DNA of 64,000 bases from Hirundichthys speculiger (Eukaryota; Chordata; Actinopteri; Beloniformes; Exocoetidae). Location of the stretch: assembly GCA_018398805.1 (NCBI GenBank), contig JAGFBZ010000855.1:2604001-2668000 (forward strand). The letters are read 5' to 3'. Under the pieces are notes generated by a model, which worked only from the letters and a program-made list of their open reading frames with translations, did no database searches and was not told where the DNA came from. Positions 1-12,060 of the stretch are shown here, piece by piece. How positions within the stretch are numbered: position 1 is the stretch's first letter; every line of letters begins with the position of its first letter. The translations under genes were made by a program, and so were the position numbers.

Positions 1-2335
1 ACCCGTCAAACTTGAGGAATGCCACATTTTTGAATTGTTACAGTGATGCAGACTGGCAGTTCCTTCATCTTAGAGCTTTAACTCTTTTATCCGACACCAA
101 GGGCATTTCAGATCAAATAACAAGGACTCTCCCTGATCAGTAGGCAGAATGCCCCTCCCAGGAAGCAACAGTGTGACACCTGTCAATGGCAATACATTAG
201 CAGCATCAGTACCTGACTGGTTATGAGTCGGGGTCTGTTAGAATCAGGGTTGCTGAGCCACCATGTTCTGGAGGCCTTTGATCAGCCTGCATCCCCGGCC
301 AATCAGATGAGCAGGCACTGAAGCAGAAAAGAGCCTTTGAAGATCTCTATCATCTGTTACTGATAAGGTTATTATGTAGTTGGTCTTTGCCTTCAAGGCT
401 GTAATCAAATGTGGCAGAGACTGGCCTGTTGGTGCTCCCACAGGGCGGCAATGAACTGAATGGCATCTGGATATTGACAGGGATGGCTGAGTTATCAGAT
501 GTTTTCATTTTGGTTGGAAAAAATGTGGCAACCAACAAGAGAACATGCAACCCAATTATATACAGTGGAGATTTAATGATTACATTGCACATGTAACAAC
601 ATCTGTCTCCATTCACAGTTGTTGTAAGTGAACACGAAATATTTCTTCATATTTAATATGTGATTATTTCTATGTGCTGTGCCGAATGCCTTTCTGAGAG
701 CAACATCTGATGACAGCAACTGCAGAACAAACAAAAGCAGAGCAACTCAACAGCAGCTTTCCCCTTCTAGCCATCAAATATAAAAGCAGCGAGCCCTGAA
801 AGAATAACTTTTCCCACGGGATAATCAAAGCCTTCTAAAGAAGGCTTTTATTTTGAAATGACAGCTTGAATAAATCATGAACCCCTCAAAATGTGCTGGG
901 AAACTTGGGCAAGGCTGATTTTAATGCGTTATTTAGTTCCCTCTCTGTTCAAGTCTTATGCATAATTCTCTCTGCTGCTTCTCTGTGTAAACACGAATCA
1001 AACAAAATCAGTCAGATTACAACTAATTACTGTCCGTTTCTTTTCAGTGCAGCACTGTAAGCTGTTTAATGGCTTTTTGAAAACAAATTCCCCTCGCAGA
1101 ATACTGAAGTTTTATCAGAAAGTTTTTTTTTTTTTTTGCTTCTACTTCAACCTTTTTACATAAAAGCAAATCATCCATTGTAAGATCGCAATGAGCTCGT
1201 AGAAAACAAGAGAAGAATAACACACATGGAGAAGACTTATGACAGAAAAAAATAACTAGTTTCCCTCTAATCTTCTCCATTACACACCCAAAATTCAACG
1301 GATTAGGCCCTGCACTCCTGAGCTCACTATCACTGTGGAGGCTACCGGTGCATGAAACATCCCTTATCGTCTTCATTTCATTCCTGCTTTTCATGCCAAG
1401 CATTCTTGCTCAGGCTATTTAAAATGGATGCCAGGCTAGAGTTCAATGTTTCAGATTATTCTGATGGACAAGTGCAGTTGTTTTATCAGAAAGGTTGAAA
1501 TATTTACTTTTAAAAGTAGTGTTTAAAAAAATGTGCAGGGAAGCTGGGGAAGATAAGATACGTTCCGTTTAGAGAAAAAAATAAATAAAAAATAGACGCT
1601 AGTCTGTAAACGATACAGTTTGTCAGGACAGACAAACACGAGTTTATGAGCCAAGTCAAGCATGGCAGAGCTGAAGGTCACCGATCCATCATCTCCTTGT
1701 TAAATAACTAAAATGGAAATCAAAGAATAATAAAATAGGAAATCAATAGCAACTGACCCACTCCTTTGACAGGGTTTATCAGCCAAGCTCACCGGCTTTT
1801 AAATGGCAAGCAAAGCAGAGAGTTACACCAGCAAGGCAACTAGCCACAGCCATTTCACGCACATTTCACTCCCTTCAGTATCACTGTTCCTTGAGGCAAT
1901 GACCTTTGCAGTAATATTTCCATAGACATGCTGTTAATGGACAGGGCTGACATATAAGAACGCTTTGCAAAGTTTGACATCAAGGGTTATATAACAGCCG
2001 CAGTCATTCAGAGGGTGTTCAGGGTGAAAAGTGTCTCTTTTTCAGGTAGTGTCAGGGCAATTGTTTGATCTCTTGATTAGGTTATTAGCACCAATTATAT
2101 GTTTAGTCTCTAATTGTGTCATTACAGATAAATAAAAGCAGAAAAAAGAGTTTATCCTTTGTAAATGGACCCGTTAAAATGAACGTAGGTAAAGAATTAT
2201 TTCATTCATTTTCTGGACAAATAAACATTTGTGACAATTTTACTGTTTAGTTCCAGAAATATCGTGCTCATGAGTATTCTGTCTACATAGAAGTTTTTTT
2301 TTCTTTTTTTATGGTGTATTGAAACTGCTGGAAAC
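1..2335. other. Unique AT-rich DNA, no gene seen
   Basis: No reading frame here has gene-like composition, and no recognisable repeat or RNA was seen. The longest frame (119 codons, minus strand, 1044-1403) has no recognisable domain and includes a lysine run from a poly-T tract at about 1124. A T-rich stretch lies at 2295-2310. The part at 1985-2150 has several TAAT-core homeodomain-like sites and could be regulatory, but this is only a composition impression. Confidence 0.5.
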
Positions 2336-2343
2336 GTCTGGAA
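2336..2343. repeat. 8-bp target-site duplication, left copy
   Basis: GTCTGGAA is repeated exactly at 3351-3358 on the other side of the hAT element, which fixes both element boundaries. Confidence 0.88.
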
Positions 2344-3350
2344 CAGTGGCGGCTGGTCAGTAGAGGGCGCTAGGGCGCCTCCCCACCTCTCCCCACATCT
2401 AAGAACTTAAATAAAGAAGACTTAATTACTTTGAAATATATACTGTATAGTTTTAAAATGAGTATGGTAATTAATTATCATAGAGTTAGTGAGTAATATG
2501 TGTAATCTACAATAAAATATAGATTAAAATATGTTTTATTATGTCTAAAGTCACGGACAGGTTACGTGTTTCTGGCTGGGGCGCAGTTTTTTCGTCCATT
2601 CACTCTCGCTATAAGTTGTACATGCGCAGTTCGATCCTCTCAATACAAGAGATAGGAGCTTGGTGGGGCGCACATAACCTGCGCCCTCAGCATTCATTTG
2701 AATGGTGCTGCTGTACACACTCTGTCAGCCACAGGGTGGCAGCAGAGAGCAACCGGCTCGTGGCACATCTGTCAAAGTGCGCCAGAAGGAGTCCGCGGGA
2801 AGAGAGTGAATTTTCGCTAGCAAGAATGGAAAGAGAAAACTCTGTTCAATCATTAAAAGTAGCGCCTTTTGAGAGGAGAACATCATCATGACATCATCAT
2901 TCAACAGCCATGCAAAGACAGAGGATGACGGTACAAGCTGTTCCACAATGATACAGTGTTGCCTGAGGGCAATTAACTTATGGAAAAAGTTAATTTTTTA
3001 ATATTGTGTCATTTCAAATGGAATGAATACACAAATGTATTTAAATTTTAAACAGTATTTCCTTTTTTTTAGTCTTTACCACTATGGCAGTGTTACTTTA
3101 TGGCTTTAACCTAAAATATTTCTTGAACATAAAAAAAAAAAAAGTTTACTTGGTCTATTTCAAGAGAAAACCTTTTATTCTATTTTGTTATGTTATACTT
3201 TATTATAACATGTTATTCAGCTCAGCAAAAACAGGCATTTTTTAAATATACATATATTGATATTAATGTAGATATATCGATATCATACTACATTTGCTTC
3301 TTGGTTTTTGGTGTAGCCCCCCCTGGAGAAAAGTGCACCAGCCGCCACTG
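2344..3350. mobile_element. Non-autonomous hAT-type DNA transposon
   Basis: The ends are inverted repeats: the left end begins CAGTGGCGGCTGGT and the right end closes ACCAGCCGCCACTG, a perfect 14-bp match. The element is flanked by identical 8-bp copies of GTCTGGAA at 2336-2343 and 3351-3358, which is the target duplication size of hAT transposons. At 1007 bp it is far too short for a hAT transposase. A short plus-strand frame from 2826 encodes about 21 residues beginning MERENS and then stops; this may be the remnant N-terminus of a parental transposase, which is inference. The GGGCGC boxes near the left end are subterminal repeats. Confidence 0.88.
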
Positions 3351-3358
3351 GTCTGGAA

Positions 3359-4190
3359 TATGCAAAATAAAAAAAATAAACCATTATACTATAAGGAACC
3401 ATTTTGCACTTAAATGTTTCATCAAATGAATCTTATAACTGTCAAGTAATTTTACTTTCATACTGATGTACAGAAATTAATAATGCATTTAGTTAAGTTC
3501 TTAATTTTCACTATTATAGATTCCTCTTATTTTTACATAAATGCAGCTAATTGAAACAGTTTTTTATTTTAAATTTTCTCAATGTCAGAAATGTTCTTCT
3601 CATGACCACTTATGTAATCCATCAAATGTATTACATCCTGTGCTTCACAATTCTAAATGATGGCTAATCAATAGCAGAAATGATCATTAATAGTCTCCAT
3701 TAACTATATTCTCTGATAATTTAATTGAATGAACAGTTAAAAATGTGGAGCATTAGCATTAACATCTCCCCAAGTCTCTGAAAAAAAAATCATCTTTTTT
3801 TCCCACCACAGTGAACCACACTTTCAGTGCAGTTATTGTAAAAATACCACAGTACATTCATTCATTAACTCAGACAAACACTCATGCTTGTTTACTGGAG
3901 TTGTGGGTGTGGAAGTGAGATACTGGGAGCTTATTAGCAAGTGACAGGTGGAACCTTTCTTGTTTAAACCTATGACATCTAGTTACTGCTGTTCTCTTTG
4001 CTGTTGGAGTGTGTGTTATAATCATACTAAGGTTCAAAGAGCTTTCAAAGTCTTTCGGGAAAAAAAAAAGAAAAGGGCTCCCATCTTTATCCAGTGTGTC
4101 CACAGGTGCTTAATGTTTAATGTGGTTAAAGACATGGAACTGTTACACTGCTTAGGTTCTCGTCAGTGCAGATATAAAAACACATATTTC
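3359..4190. other. Unique AT-rich DNA, no gene seen
   Basis: No recognisable coding, RNA or repeat feature was seen apart from short A and T runs. Overlapping frames of 73 and 113 codons around 3882-4289 are low in complexity and include the CA/CAA repeat, so I do not treat them as genes. Confidence 0.5.
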
Positions 4191-4193
4191 AAA

Positions 4194-4236
4194 ACACACA
4201 CACACACATGCACACACAAAAAACAACAACAACAAA
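4194..4236. repeat. (CA)n and (CAA)n microsatellite
   Basis: An interrupted CA array (4194-4218) is followed directly by A-rich CAA units. Confidence 0.9.
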
Positions 4237-4734
4237 AAATAGAGACCCCACAAATGTTCTTAGAAAGCCAAAAACAAAATCCCCTTTAAATAGGTCACAA
4301 CTTCTTTTTGTTTGCTCTCAAATTACTTGTTTCTCCCATCAAAGTTTATGGACTCCACCTCTTAAACATTGAAATGAGAATTATACACTTTAAATACGCA
4401 TTTCAATTTGATTAGCAGCAACACGGAAACTTAATTGCACTCGTTGTTATGTGTTGTTACTTCACTCGTCAACATGCTGAATATCAATGAGCTCCAGATA
4501 AATCATGTCTTTGCTGAACACTCTGAGGAAGAGAAAGGAAATTGCCTAATGCTGCTCCAAAGACACAAACATCTAAATTAGACTCTCATTTGTGTTAAAT
4601 GAAAGTTGTAATGACAACGGTGACATGTTGGAATAGCGCATCATTTTGTCACAATGTGGTCTTGTAAAGTGAGTTAAATTTATCCCTTCGATTTGTTTAA
4701 TGATTGTTTCTTAAATACTGAGGAAACAAATATT

Positions 4735-4900
4735 CAACCCCAATTAAAAAAAAAAAAGATAATTGGATGATGTGAAAAACACAAATTCAATCATTTGCAA
4801 ATCCCATAAACCCATATTTTATTCCCAAGAACAAAGAAAAAATCAGATGTTAAAACTAAGACATTTTACCATTTCATGGAAAATATTAGGTGATTTTGAC
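4735..4900 (+). mobile_element. Degenerate teleost dispersed repeat fragment
   Basis: The block begins with CAACCCCAATT and contains TCATTTGCAAATCC followed by a T/A-rich stretch. This order resembles a very common fish repeat that starts with a CAACCCCAATTCC-like end. The copy is diverged and interrupted by an A12 run, and no target duplication could be defined. The family assignment is from memory of the motif, not from a search. Confidence 0.45.
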
Positions 4901-5133
4901 TTTTACACATGATTTAAATTCCTCAGGCTCCATTCAAGATTTTATAGTTTGGACATTAGAGTTTGGATAGCATTTATATAGTTTGCAGAGTTTAGACAGA
5001 CAGATTATTCAAAGATTTAGGAGCGTGAGGAGGGAAGGACAGGTAAGAGAATGGAGCCAGCTTGGAAGAAGAGGATTTCCCCTGTGTGGGAACATTTTGA
5101 TTTGATAACTCCTAATAACCCTCCAGAATACTG

Positions 5134-5166
5134 GGAGAGTATTCCGGCTGGGGCGGAATACTCTCC
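5134..5166. repeat. Perfect 13-bp inverted repeat (hairpin)
   Basis: Arms at 5134-5146 and 5154-5166 (GGAGAGTATTCCG and its complement) flank a 7-nt loop GCTGGGG. Confidence 0.85.
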
Positions 5167-5184
5167 ATCACTACCAAGGTCTCA

Positions 5185-5420
5185 GAAGAACTGAAAAAAA
5201 GCAGGGCAGCAACACAGGGAATTATTAAAAGGACAGAACAGATGGACCAACAACCAACAGATGAAAAGACAAGACTTAAATAAACCAAGGGACAGGGTTA
5301 ACACTCATGGAGGTGAACACAGGAAGTAAAACAGAAGAAAACCAACCAGGGAAGCAGGCTGTCAAAACAAACCAAGTAAAGTTAACAACAACAGAAAATA
5401 ACACAAGAAAACCAGACCAA
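5185..5420 (-). mobile_element. Possible old LTR remnant
   Basis: The segment GACAAGACTTAAATA at 5269-5283 matches the TATA-like core of the LTRs at 32389-32869 (same orientation) and 34310-34663 (opposite orientation). The surrounding A/G/C-rich, T-poor composition is also similar. No ends or target duplication were found, so this is a weak call. Confidence 0.3.
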
Positions 5421-5529
5421 GCCAAGAGAAGAACGGAGAAAGTAAATATGAGAACTGGAAATATGAGAACTAAATCCTAACACCACAGTCATAGTGTATG
5501 CACACGCACACCCATACACACACCAACAA

Positions 5530-5578
5530 GATCATGTTTGTGAGTTTGCACGTGCATTTCATCCTCACAAACATGATC
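5530..5578. repeat. Perfect 15-bp inverted repeat with CACGTG loop
   Basis: Arms at 5530-5544 (GATCATGTTTGTGAG) and 5564-5578 are exact complements, separated by a 19-nt loop that itself contains the palindrome GCACGTGC. Confidence 0.85.
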
Positions 5579-6039
5579 CTGGCTAAAAAAAAAGATAGAC
5601 AAAGATGAGTTGGTGAAACACATTGCCAGTTCCTTCTCTGCCCTCAGTTCGAGTGGCAGTGTTAAAGTTTTAACAGGGTCTTGTGGCTGAGCGAAACAGG
5701 GCCTGACAGGAGATGCCTTTCCATGTCTTGTCAGTCTGTGTAAATTAACATTTTGGCAGTATTGTGTTCCTGTGCAGCTAAGTTGGCCACATAGTATGCA
5801 ACAATGCAAGTAACTCAAAAGAGTTTGACATTAATTCATTCACATGCCTTATTTGCACTGTGGTTAAATAATGTCTTTTACCAACAAAATACTGTATTTT
5901 CTTTTTGCCCACTCTTTGTTAAAATGCTTTTTTGTCATTTCAAGAAAGTTTGCCGGCATGTGTTTATGAACAGCTCTCTTGAGGTTCATAGCTTTTCAGT
6001 TAAATGCAAAACCTTGACTTAGGTTCTTTTCTCTTTTCT

Positions 6040-6630
6040 GCTGTCTTGTTGTAGATTTGCTGTTGTGCTTGGGAGCATTGTCTTGTTGCATAAACCAGTA
6101 TCAGTCAGCCTCTAGCGGTCAGACAGACGGTTTCATATTTGACAACACAATACTTTGCCATACAGAGATGTTTCATGACTTTTGCAGCACTGTGATTGAT
6201 GTGTTTAAACAATAGTGTTCCACAAGCCTCTTTTATTCCGATGCGGTGCTGCAAACCTAAGCCATGCTGCCACTTTTTTTGAGAGACAAGAGGCCTTTTT
6301 TTCCTGGTAACTCTTCTAACAACACATCATACTTGTTCAGTCTTTTTCTTATTGTACTGCCACGAACTGAAGCATTTTAGATTTAGCACTTGGGTTATTT
6401 TACATTTTGTTGAGCATTGCATGGTCAGACCTAGCTGTGAATTTGCTTGAACCTCTACTCTTGGGAAGATTTGAAACTAAACTTGTGTACACTCTTTCTC
6501 ACAGTGAAATGGTGGACTTAAAATTCTTTCAAACTTGCCTTATAACCTGTCCCAGATTGACGTGCACCAACCATTGCTGATTTTTAGTTTCTTGGCATTT
6601 TACATCTGAATGCAAACCAGCAAAAACCTT
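6040..6630 (-). pseudogene. Tc1-type transposase fossil
   Basis: Read on the minus strand, the block runs from a 5' untranslated-like segment (about 6630) through a start-like GCCAAG region to a motif near 6061-6094 that translates MQQDNAPKH. This corresponds to the QQDN-PKH motif carrying the second catalytic aspartate of Tc1 transposases. The order of recognisable segments agrees with a Tc1 gene, but there are stop codons in every frame and the middle of the gene is missing or unrecognisable. The C-terminal third carrying the catalytic glutamate is absent. It represents an ancient, inactive copy; 48870-49060 looks like the 5' end of the same family. Confidence 0.65.
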
Positions 6631-6639
6631 TTCTGATTA

Positions 6640-8205
6640 TTTTTAGTGAGCAACTTAAATTGAATGTAATTGAATGTAAAAAGATCAAGCATATTATTTG
6701 TAACCTAAACTTCAATGGAAAGTGTACTTGCTATAGAATGCAAGGTTTAAAAATTGTAGTATTATTTAGAATTAGTTTTAATGCTCAAAACTGACCTGAA
6801 AACCTGAAGTGTTTATGCACAGTTTTCTATTTCACACAAGGATCCACTTATAAGCTTATGTGGTTGAGTCACTGAAGCCTTTTCATATGGGTTACTTGTA
6901 TTTGAATTTCCAAATTTGCTTTCACTGCAAACACACAAAACAGATGGAAAAATAGAGACAAAATGAAGTATGGTAACAGCTACTGTTTAGGAGTCAATCA
7001 AGGATGATGCAGACCATCAGAGGAGCAGTGAGGTCTTTGGTCCATTGGTCCATGAGGAGTTTAATGAGCACAAGAAGATCCTTCCTTAACAGCTCAGAGG
7101 GCCATATGGCTAACAGCAGCTGCTTGCTAAGGCTGCTGATCACATGTGGTGCTCACATCTCAGGGTAATTGTAACAGTATTACCACCTCATATGTGGCTA
7201 TAAAATGAAACATTCAAAACCCATTTGATATTCTAAGCATCCTCAAACTTTGCTCTCAAAGTTCTCTTCCTCTTTTAGCAGCATGCTTGTATATGCTATG
7301 TATTATATACTCCGTGGCTGTCCTCTTTCTCTCTCTGTCACTCACATTCACATCCCTTGCCATTTGCCGTGCTGATCTTTATTGTTTCTGCCACTCACTG
7401 AACAGACTGCATTTGAGTAGCCGCCATATTTACTCAAAGCGCACTAATTATGATTAATGGATGTTATTCCTGTGCATTATTGTGAATTTAGTGCATTAAC
7501 AGGGGAGAGGCCAATGTAAGTGCTCTAAGACACTCAAAAGGATATTTTGTATAATGGATAATTATTTGATTGTGTTGCTAAATATTTATTGGGCAGCCAT
7601 TAATACACCCGTGCAACTCCCACAGCAATAAACATTGTGTAGGAAACTTGTATTTACATCTTTTTTTTAAAATATAGTCATCGTTTTGATCATTCGGTAA
7701 AGTCCTTGTCACCAAATCTGGAAATCTAGTAATCCATAAAGTCAATCTTTTGACTAGAGCCAGGTATAATAGATGCCTGCTCCTATAAGACTGAGTCCTT
7801 GATCCACGGATACAGAAATGGCAGGAAGAATAGAGAGACTTACGGAATCTGACAAAGATGGTAAAGGGTTGCAAGTGTCAGAAGGTAATTCAAGAGAAAC
7901 GTTAATGGTGCAGCCTGAATGACTTGAAGAAATTATTACAATTTGGCAAAGTCATGAGTGTGAGCCTTGTTTTTACAGCATAAGATGAGAGTCAGAAGGC
8001 TCCTGGTTGCTGCATACCTGAGACAATTCTGTAATCAAACAAAACAAAACTGAAGGAAACAAGGGAGCGAAGGAAGAGCAAAAGATCAAAAGAATGGGTC
8101 ATTAACAAACTTACCAAACTTGATGACAAATTTATGGTGATCCATTAATTCAACACATGACCATGAGGTGGCTTTGGATCAGTGTGTTGAGTCGATTGTC
8201 CTCTA
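6640..8205. other. Unique DNA, no gene seen
   Basis: No coding frame with domain-like content. A 98-codon minus frame at 7578-7874 has no recognisable motif. No repeats beyond short homopolymers were noticed. Confidence 0.5.
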
Positions 8206-8211
8206 ACCAGG

Positions 8212-8350
8212 AGTACCGTATCGGCCTGATTATAGGATGACTCTGATTATAAGACGACCCTTAATTTTTCCAAATATAATTTTGGGAAAATAAAAATATG
8301 ATGAAGACAATAAGGTTATTCATAAAACAACTTTTTATTGTACAATTTTT
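8212..8350. repeat. Possible dispersed repeat (GATTATAAGACGACC motif)
   Basis: Two imperfect copies of CTGATTATA(A/G)GA(C/T)GAC lie next to each other at about 8226-8267. This motif is familiar from a dispersed fish repeat. Boundaries and class are not visible. Confidence 0.35.
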
Positions 8351-9070
8351 ATTTTGAAATTATTAGAAATGAACAAAAGTGCAATATTTCATACACATCT
8401 TGCTGTTCTGGGATTTGCCACTGTGTCATTCATCAATTTATTTTGCACATGTCAGGGATTACAGTGATGTTATTTTTATGCAGTTTTATTCGATATTTCT
8501 TTTGTGGCAAGGGGGCAGTTGTTAACAGTTTTAAAAATTCAGTGACACTGTAACGATGATGTATTCCCAGTTTGTTTGCATGTTTGTTTTTTCTGAAGAA
8601 GCCTCTCTCTCAGCGCTGGAGGCAGACTCAGTACCGATAATGAACATTCCTGTCATGCAGCTACACTACGTAATTCCAACTATAGCCTCTGCCACACGTA
8701 CGAAAAGCACCACAGGATGAAACTGTCACGGCTCACAAAGACCAGAATGCACCATTTTCTCAAGCCAACATATGATTTGAAATATATGAAATGAAATTCC
8801 CCCTCTCTTGCATCAATATAGTGCAATTACGGGCAACAGAGAAATTGCTCATGCAACCAGGCAATCCATACTTCTGTCACTTGCCACATCTCAAATGCAA
8901 TCAGAGACACATTAGGGAAACCTAGACACTAGATAACACATTGCATCTTTGTTGAAGCAGAATCCAATATTTTCCAATATATTCCCTAAACGCCATGAAG
9001 GACCAGATATCCTTCACTGTATATGACTGGCCATGAATGCTATAATTTTCATAACTAATGGGGATTTTCT
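8351..9070. other. Unique DNA, no gene seen
   Basis: Nothing beyond the possible continuation of the preceding repeat was recognised; a 71-codon plus frame at 8338-8553 looks like chance. Confidence 0.45.
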
Positions 9071-9073
9071 GTT

Positions 9074-9100
9074 AAAAAAAAAAAAAAAAGAAAAAAAAAA
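9074..9100. repeat. A-rich tract
   Basis: Two runs of A separated by a single G; may be a retroposon tail but no body is evident beside it. Confidence 0.8.
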
Positions 9101-9414
9101 CAAATTTTGGTTGCAAAAATCATCAAGGATGAAAAGCAATTTGATAGAGTGGGTGAATGCAGTACTGGCAGCTTCATTTTTCATGGTTCCTTAAAAATCA
9201 TACACAAGAGTGTAATGAAGCCAAGGCTTCATCAAAAAACTTGGAGAAGGGGGGAAACGGAGCAGAACTAAGCATCTGGAAACAGCAAAGAATAGTTCCC
9301 TCAAGGTGTTTAGTATATCCACCAGAGTGCAGGGCCAGTTTGCATGATCTCTCACTGGGAAAGTAACTGTGATTAATGTCTGCTATTTAAATTCTTGTTT
9401 GTTTTGTTATGTTT

Positions 9415-9660
9415 CAGTGGTTCAGTTTCTGACCTCTGCAGTCCATATGCTGAAGTGCCTTTGGGCAAGACACCACACCCCACATTGCCCCTTACACATT
9501 TACTGAAGTGTGGGGGAAAAAAGAAAAACTGTGTGGGCTCAGAAAGTGGTGTAAGAGTGTACATACGTGGATAGAATTGGCTACTTGTGCTAACTGTGGG
9601 TTTTGGTGTAAAAAGCACTTTGAGTGGTTGAGAAAAGTGCTGTATAAATGCTGTCCATGC
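9415..9660 (+). mobile_element. Teleost dispersed repeat with GGGCAAGACAC box
   Basis: The block contains, in order, a box ending TGAAGTGCCTTTGGGCAAGA, an ACCACACCCCACATTGCCCC box, and a closing AAGCACTTTGAGTGGTTGAG followed by AAAAGTGCTGTATAAATG. This order is characteristic of an abundant fish repeat whose usual copies read close to CTTGGGCAAGACACTGAACCCC and end in GCGCTATATAAATG. The class (SINE-like or MITE) cannot be settled from one copy. A related, opposite-strand copy hosts the Tc1 element at 56561-57994. Confidence 0.6.
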
Positions 9661-10159
9661 CAATGGGATCATGAAAGGACTTAACAGAACATTTTTGTTT
9701 GTGTGTTTCCCCAGTTTTTACTGTACTCTTTAAAATCTGGAGCTACTAAGCAGATGCAATTTTATACGCTGTGGTTATATTTTGTTTTAATGTGTTAATT
9801 TCCATTGACACTGCTGATGGATAATTCATTTCTTTTAATTTGCTTTGGCTAATATATTCAGAGGGGTCATTAAATAATTTAACTTAACAAATCAGCACTG
9901 ACATGTGGCCTGTTTTATCAAAATGACTCATTTGCCATGACCTGAACATGAGGTCACTCATCAAATCAGTATTGCATTCCACGTCAAACAAAGTAAATTA
10001 ATTATATTAACAAGGACAAGGATATTTTTACTTTTTCAGACAAGTTTGTTTCTGGTTCATCACTCAGTCACTATTATATGACACGCTTCTTTTGGCTCAA
10101 ACCTTGAAAGAGATCATGCAACTTATGTGATTCAGCGTTGAATGTTGGGACCATCAACT

Positions 10160-10160
<1 letters not shown>
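9661..10160. other. Unique DNA, no gene seen
   Basis: No coding or repeat feature recognised. Confidence 0.5.

Positions 10161-10194
<34 letters not shown>
10161..10194. repeat. T34 homopolymer
   Basis: Thirty-four consecutive T. It may be the complement of a poly(A) tail, but the flanks show no clear retroposon body or duplication. Confidence 0.95.
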
Positions 10195-10199
<5 letters not shown>

Positions 10200-11900
10200 G
10201 CACGATTGCAATGTTGCAGGAGGCAGGACCTGCAGTGCTGAGAAGCCGACTGGGACATGCCCACCAGTTAGATGTTCCCAGTTTGGCTGGCTAGGCCAGG
10301 AGTATAATTCATATTGCTTTATATTCACTTATTTCCCATTTTTTCTGAACATCTTCATTCAAGTGTTGCTACTGGAATGAAACTAAGAGCCAAGGCTCAG
10401 CAAGACGCAAAGTCTCAAGGTAGAACTCCTCGGTTGAGTGCCTCCAAGAGCAAAAGCAAGGAACCCATCTGGACCCAGCATGATTCTGCCTTGGAGTCTA
10501 TGGTCCTACCACAGGTATGTTTTTTGGTTCCTGTAGGCCCCTGAAAATCTATCCCGGAATCCCCGCAACTGGAAACGCTTGTTGAACCTGATATGCAGAA
10601 ATTATAGCTCTGTATCAACATTAAAAATCATAATGAAAAAAAAAGAAAAAGAAAACAGTGAATGAAAATGTCATTTATTAAGCTAAAAGGGGATAAGGAA
10701 TCTGCAAATCTAGACTCAGCCTCATTGCTCTAAAAACAGACAAAAAAGTAATAATCACTGAAACTGACTGGAAATCAATGATGGGGAAAAAAATTAAATC
10801 AGATAGATTCACCTATTTGAATTGGTCTAAAGTCTTTTAACTGAATTTATTATAACACTGACCACATTGTATAGGTCTGAGATAATGTCCAAAATAGGGA
10901 ACGAATCATCAGCACTGAGCCAAAAATTATATTTCATAGTGACTGCCCTCTATTTAAAATAATTATTTTTTTTAATTATTATTTATATATTTTTCCTGTA
11001 TTGCTTGAAAGGTTGACAAAGTCAATAAAGCCAAAACAAGGTGACAAGAGTGTTTGTAATAGCTTTTGAAACATTCCTGTATTATTTACATTGCATGTGT
11101 GGATGTGGGCAAACAAATCTCCTCTGTAAAGTCTTTAATATTTACAGAGCTCTGGCTCTTAAGGGGAAAAGGTAATAGACTGAGGTGAGGAAAGAAAAAT
11201 GATAACTGTAAAAGCGCTAAGAAATGTCATTTTCTATCAGCCAGTAATCTTTCACTATAGATTTAGGTGAAGGTAGTTTGGCTGCACTGTCAGCTTAGAA
11301 TAGTAATACCTAACCTTCAGTACACATTCTTCCAAGAAAAAAAAAACACAAGCTGGGGTTTGAATACTATATAAGAAAGAAAAATATGAAACTACACACA
11401 TTTTCATAAATTACACTGAGTCTAAAAATTTCACACCACAACAGCAACATACAGTATTCAACACAGTAATTAGACAGCTTGAAAATAATGAATTCAATTT
11501 TCAAATAGCAAAGATGAAAATCATTTAAAACTTGGAAATGGGCAAGGCAGAAGGAATTCTTGATTTAGAACTGATTATGATTAGGTGTGTCAATGATCCT
11601 GACCCAAGATCGCAAGAAGAGCAAAAAGCACTTAAGAATATTTTTTTTTCCTGTAAAATAATATACCTCAATGGGACCTTTTTTTTTCCATGCCTGGATC
11701 TCATTTGGTGCAGATTTAATAGGACTCAATACCTCAGCAAAATTAAGAATTGCTATTTTTAACAAGAAGGTATCCAGACATGTAGTGAAACCTTTTCCTA
11801 ACCTCACTCTTTGTTAAACTTATAAACTTTCCAACATTTTGTCTGTTAGATTTAGTATCTTTTCCCCTTCCTTTTATTCATATTTCCGTTATTCATTTTT
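10200..11900. other. Unique AT-rich DNA, no gene seen
   Basis: Short frames (76-80 codons) on both strands around 10314-10621 and 11532-11807 have no family resemblance. No TE ends or tandem arrays were seen. Confidence 0.5.
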
Positions 11901-11912
11901 ATTTTAATTAAG

Positions 11913-12060
11913 TCATTCATTTTCTACAACTGCTTTAATCAGGGTGCTGGATCTTATACTATAGGTGATAACAGGTGGGACGCAGAATAAATATCGGCCA
12001 GATTGTCAATCTGTCACAGAGACAAACAGGACAAACATGCAAATAAGTCACACTCACTCC
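11913..12060 (-). mobile_element. Degenerate ATGG-tailed retroposon fragment
   Basis: Read on the minus strand it matches the 3' part of the repeats at 30602-30916 and 51672-52061: the order CATTCATTTTCTAC, a GGGTGCTGGA box, a GTCTGTCACAGAGACA-like box, then AAGTCACACTCACTCC. It is strongly diverged and lacks the 5' half. Confidence 0.5.

Noticed and set aside
1044..1403. 119-codon minus-strand frame
   Set aside because: Contains a lysine run from a poly-T tract and shows no recognisable domain or exon boundaries.
2541..2891. 116-codon frame inside the first hAT element
   Set aside because: Only the last 21 residues resemble anything coding-like; the rest spans non-coding subterminal repeats.
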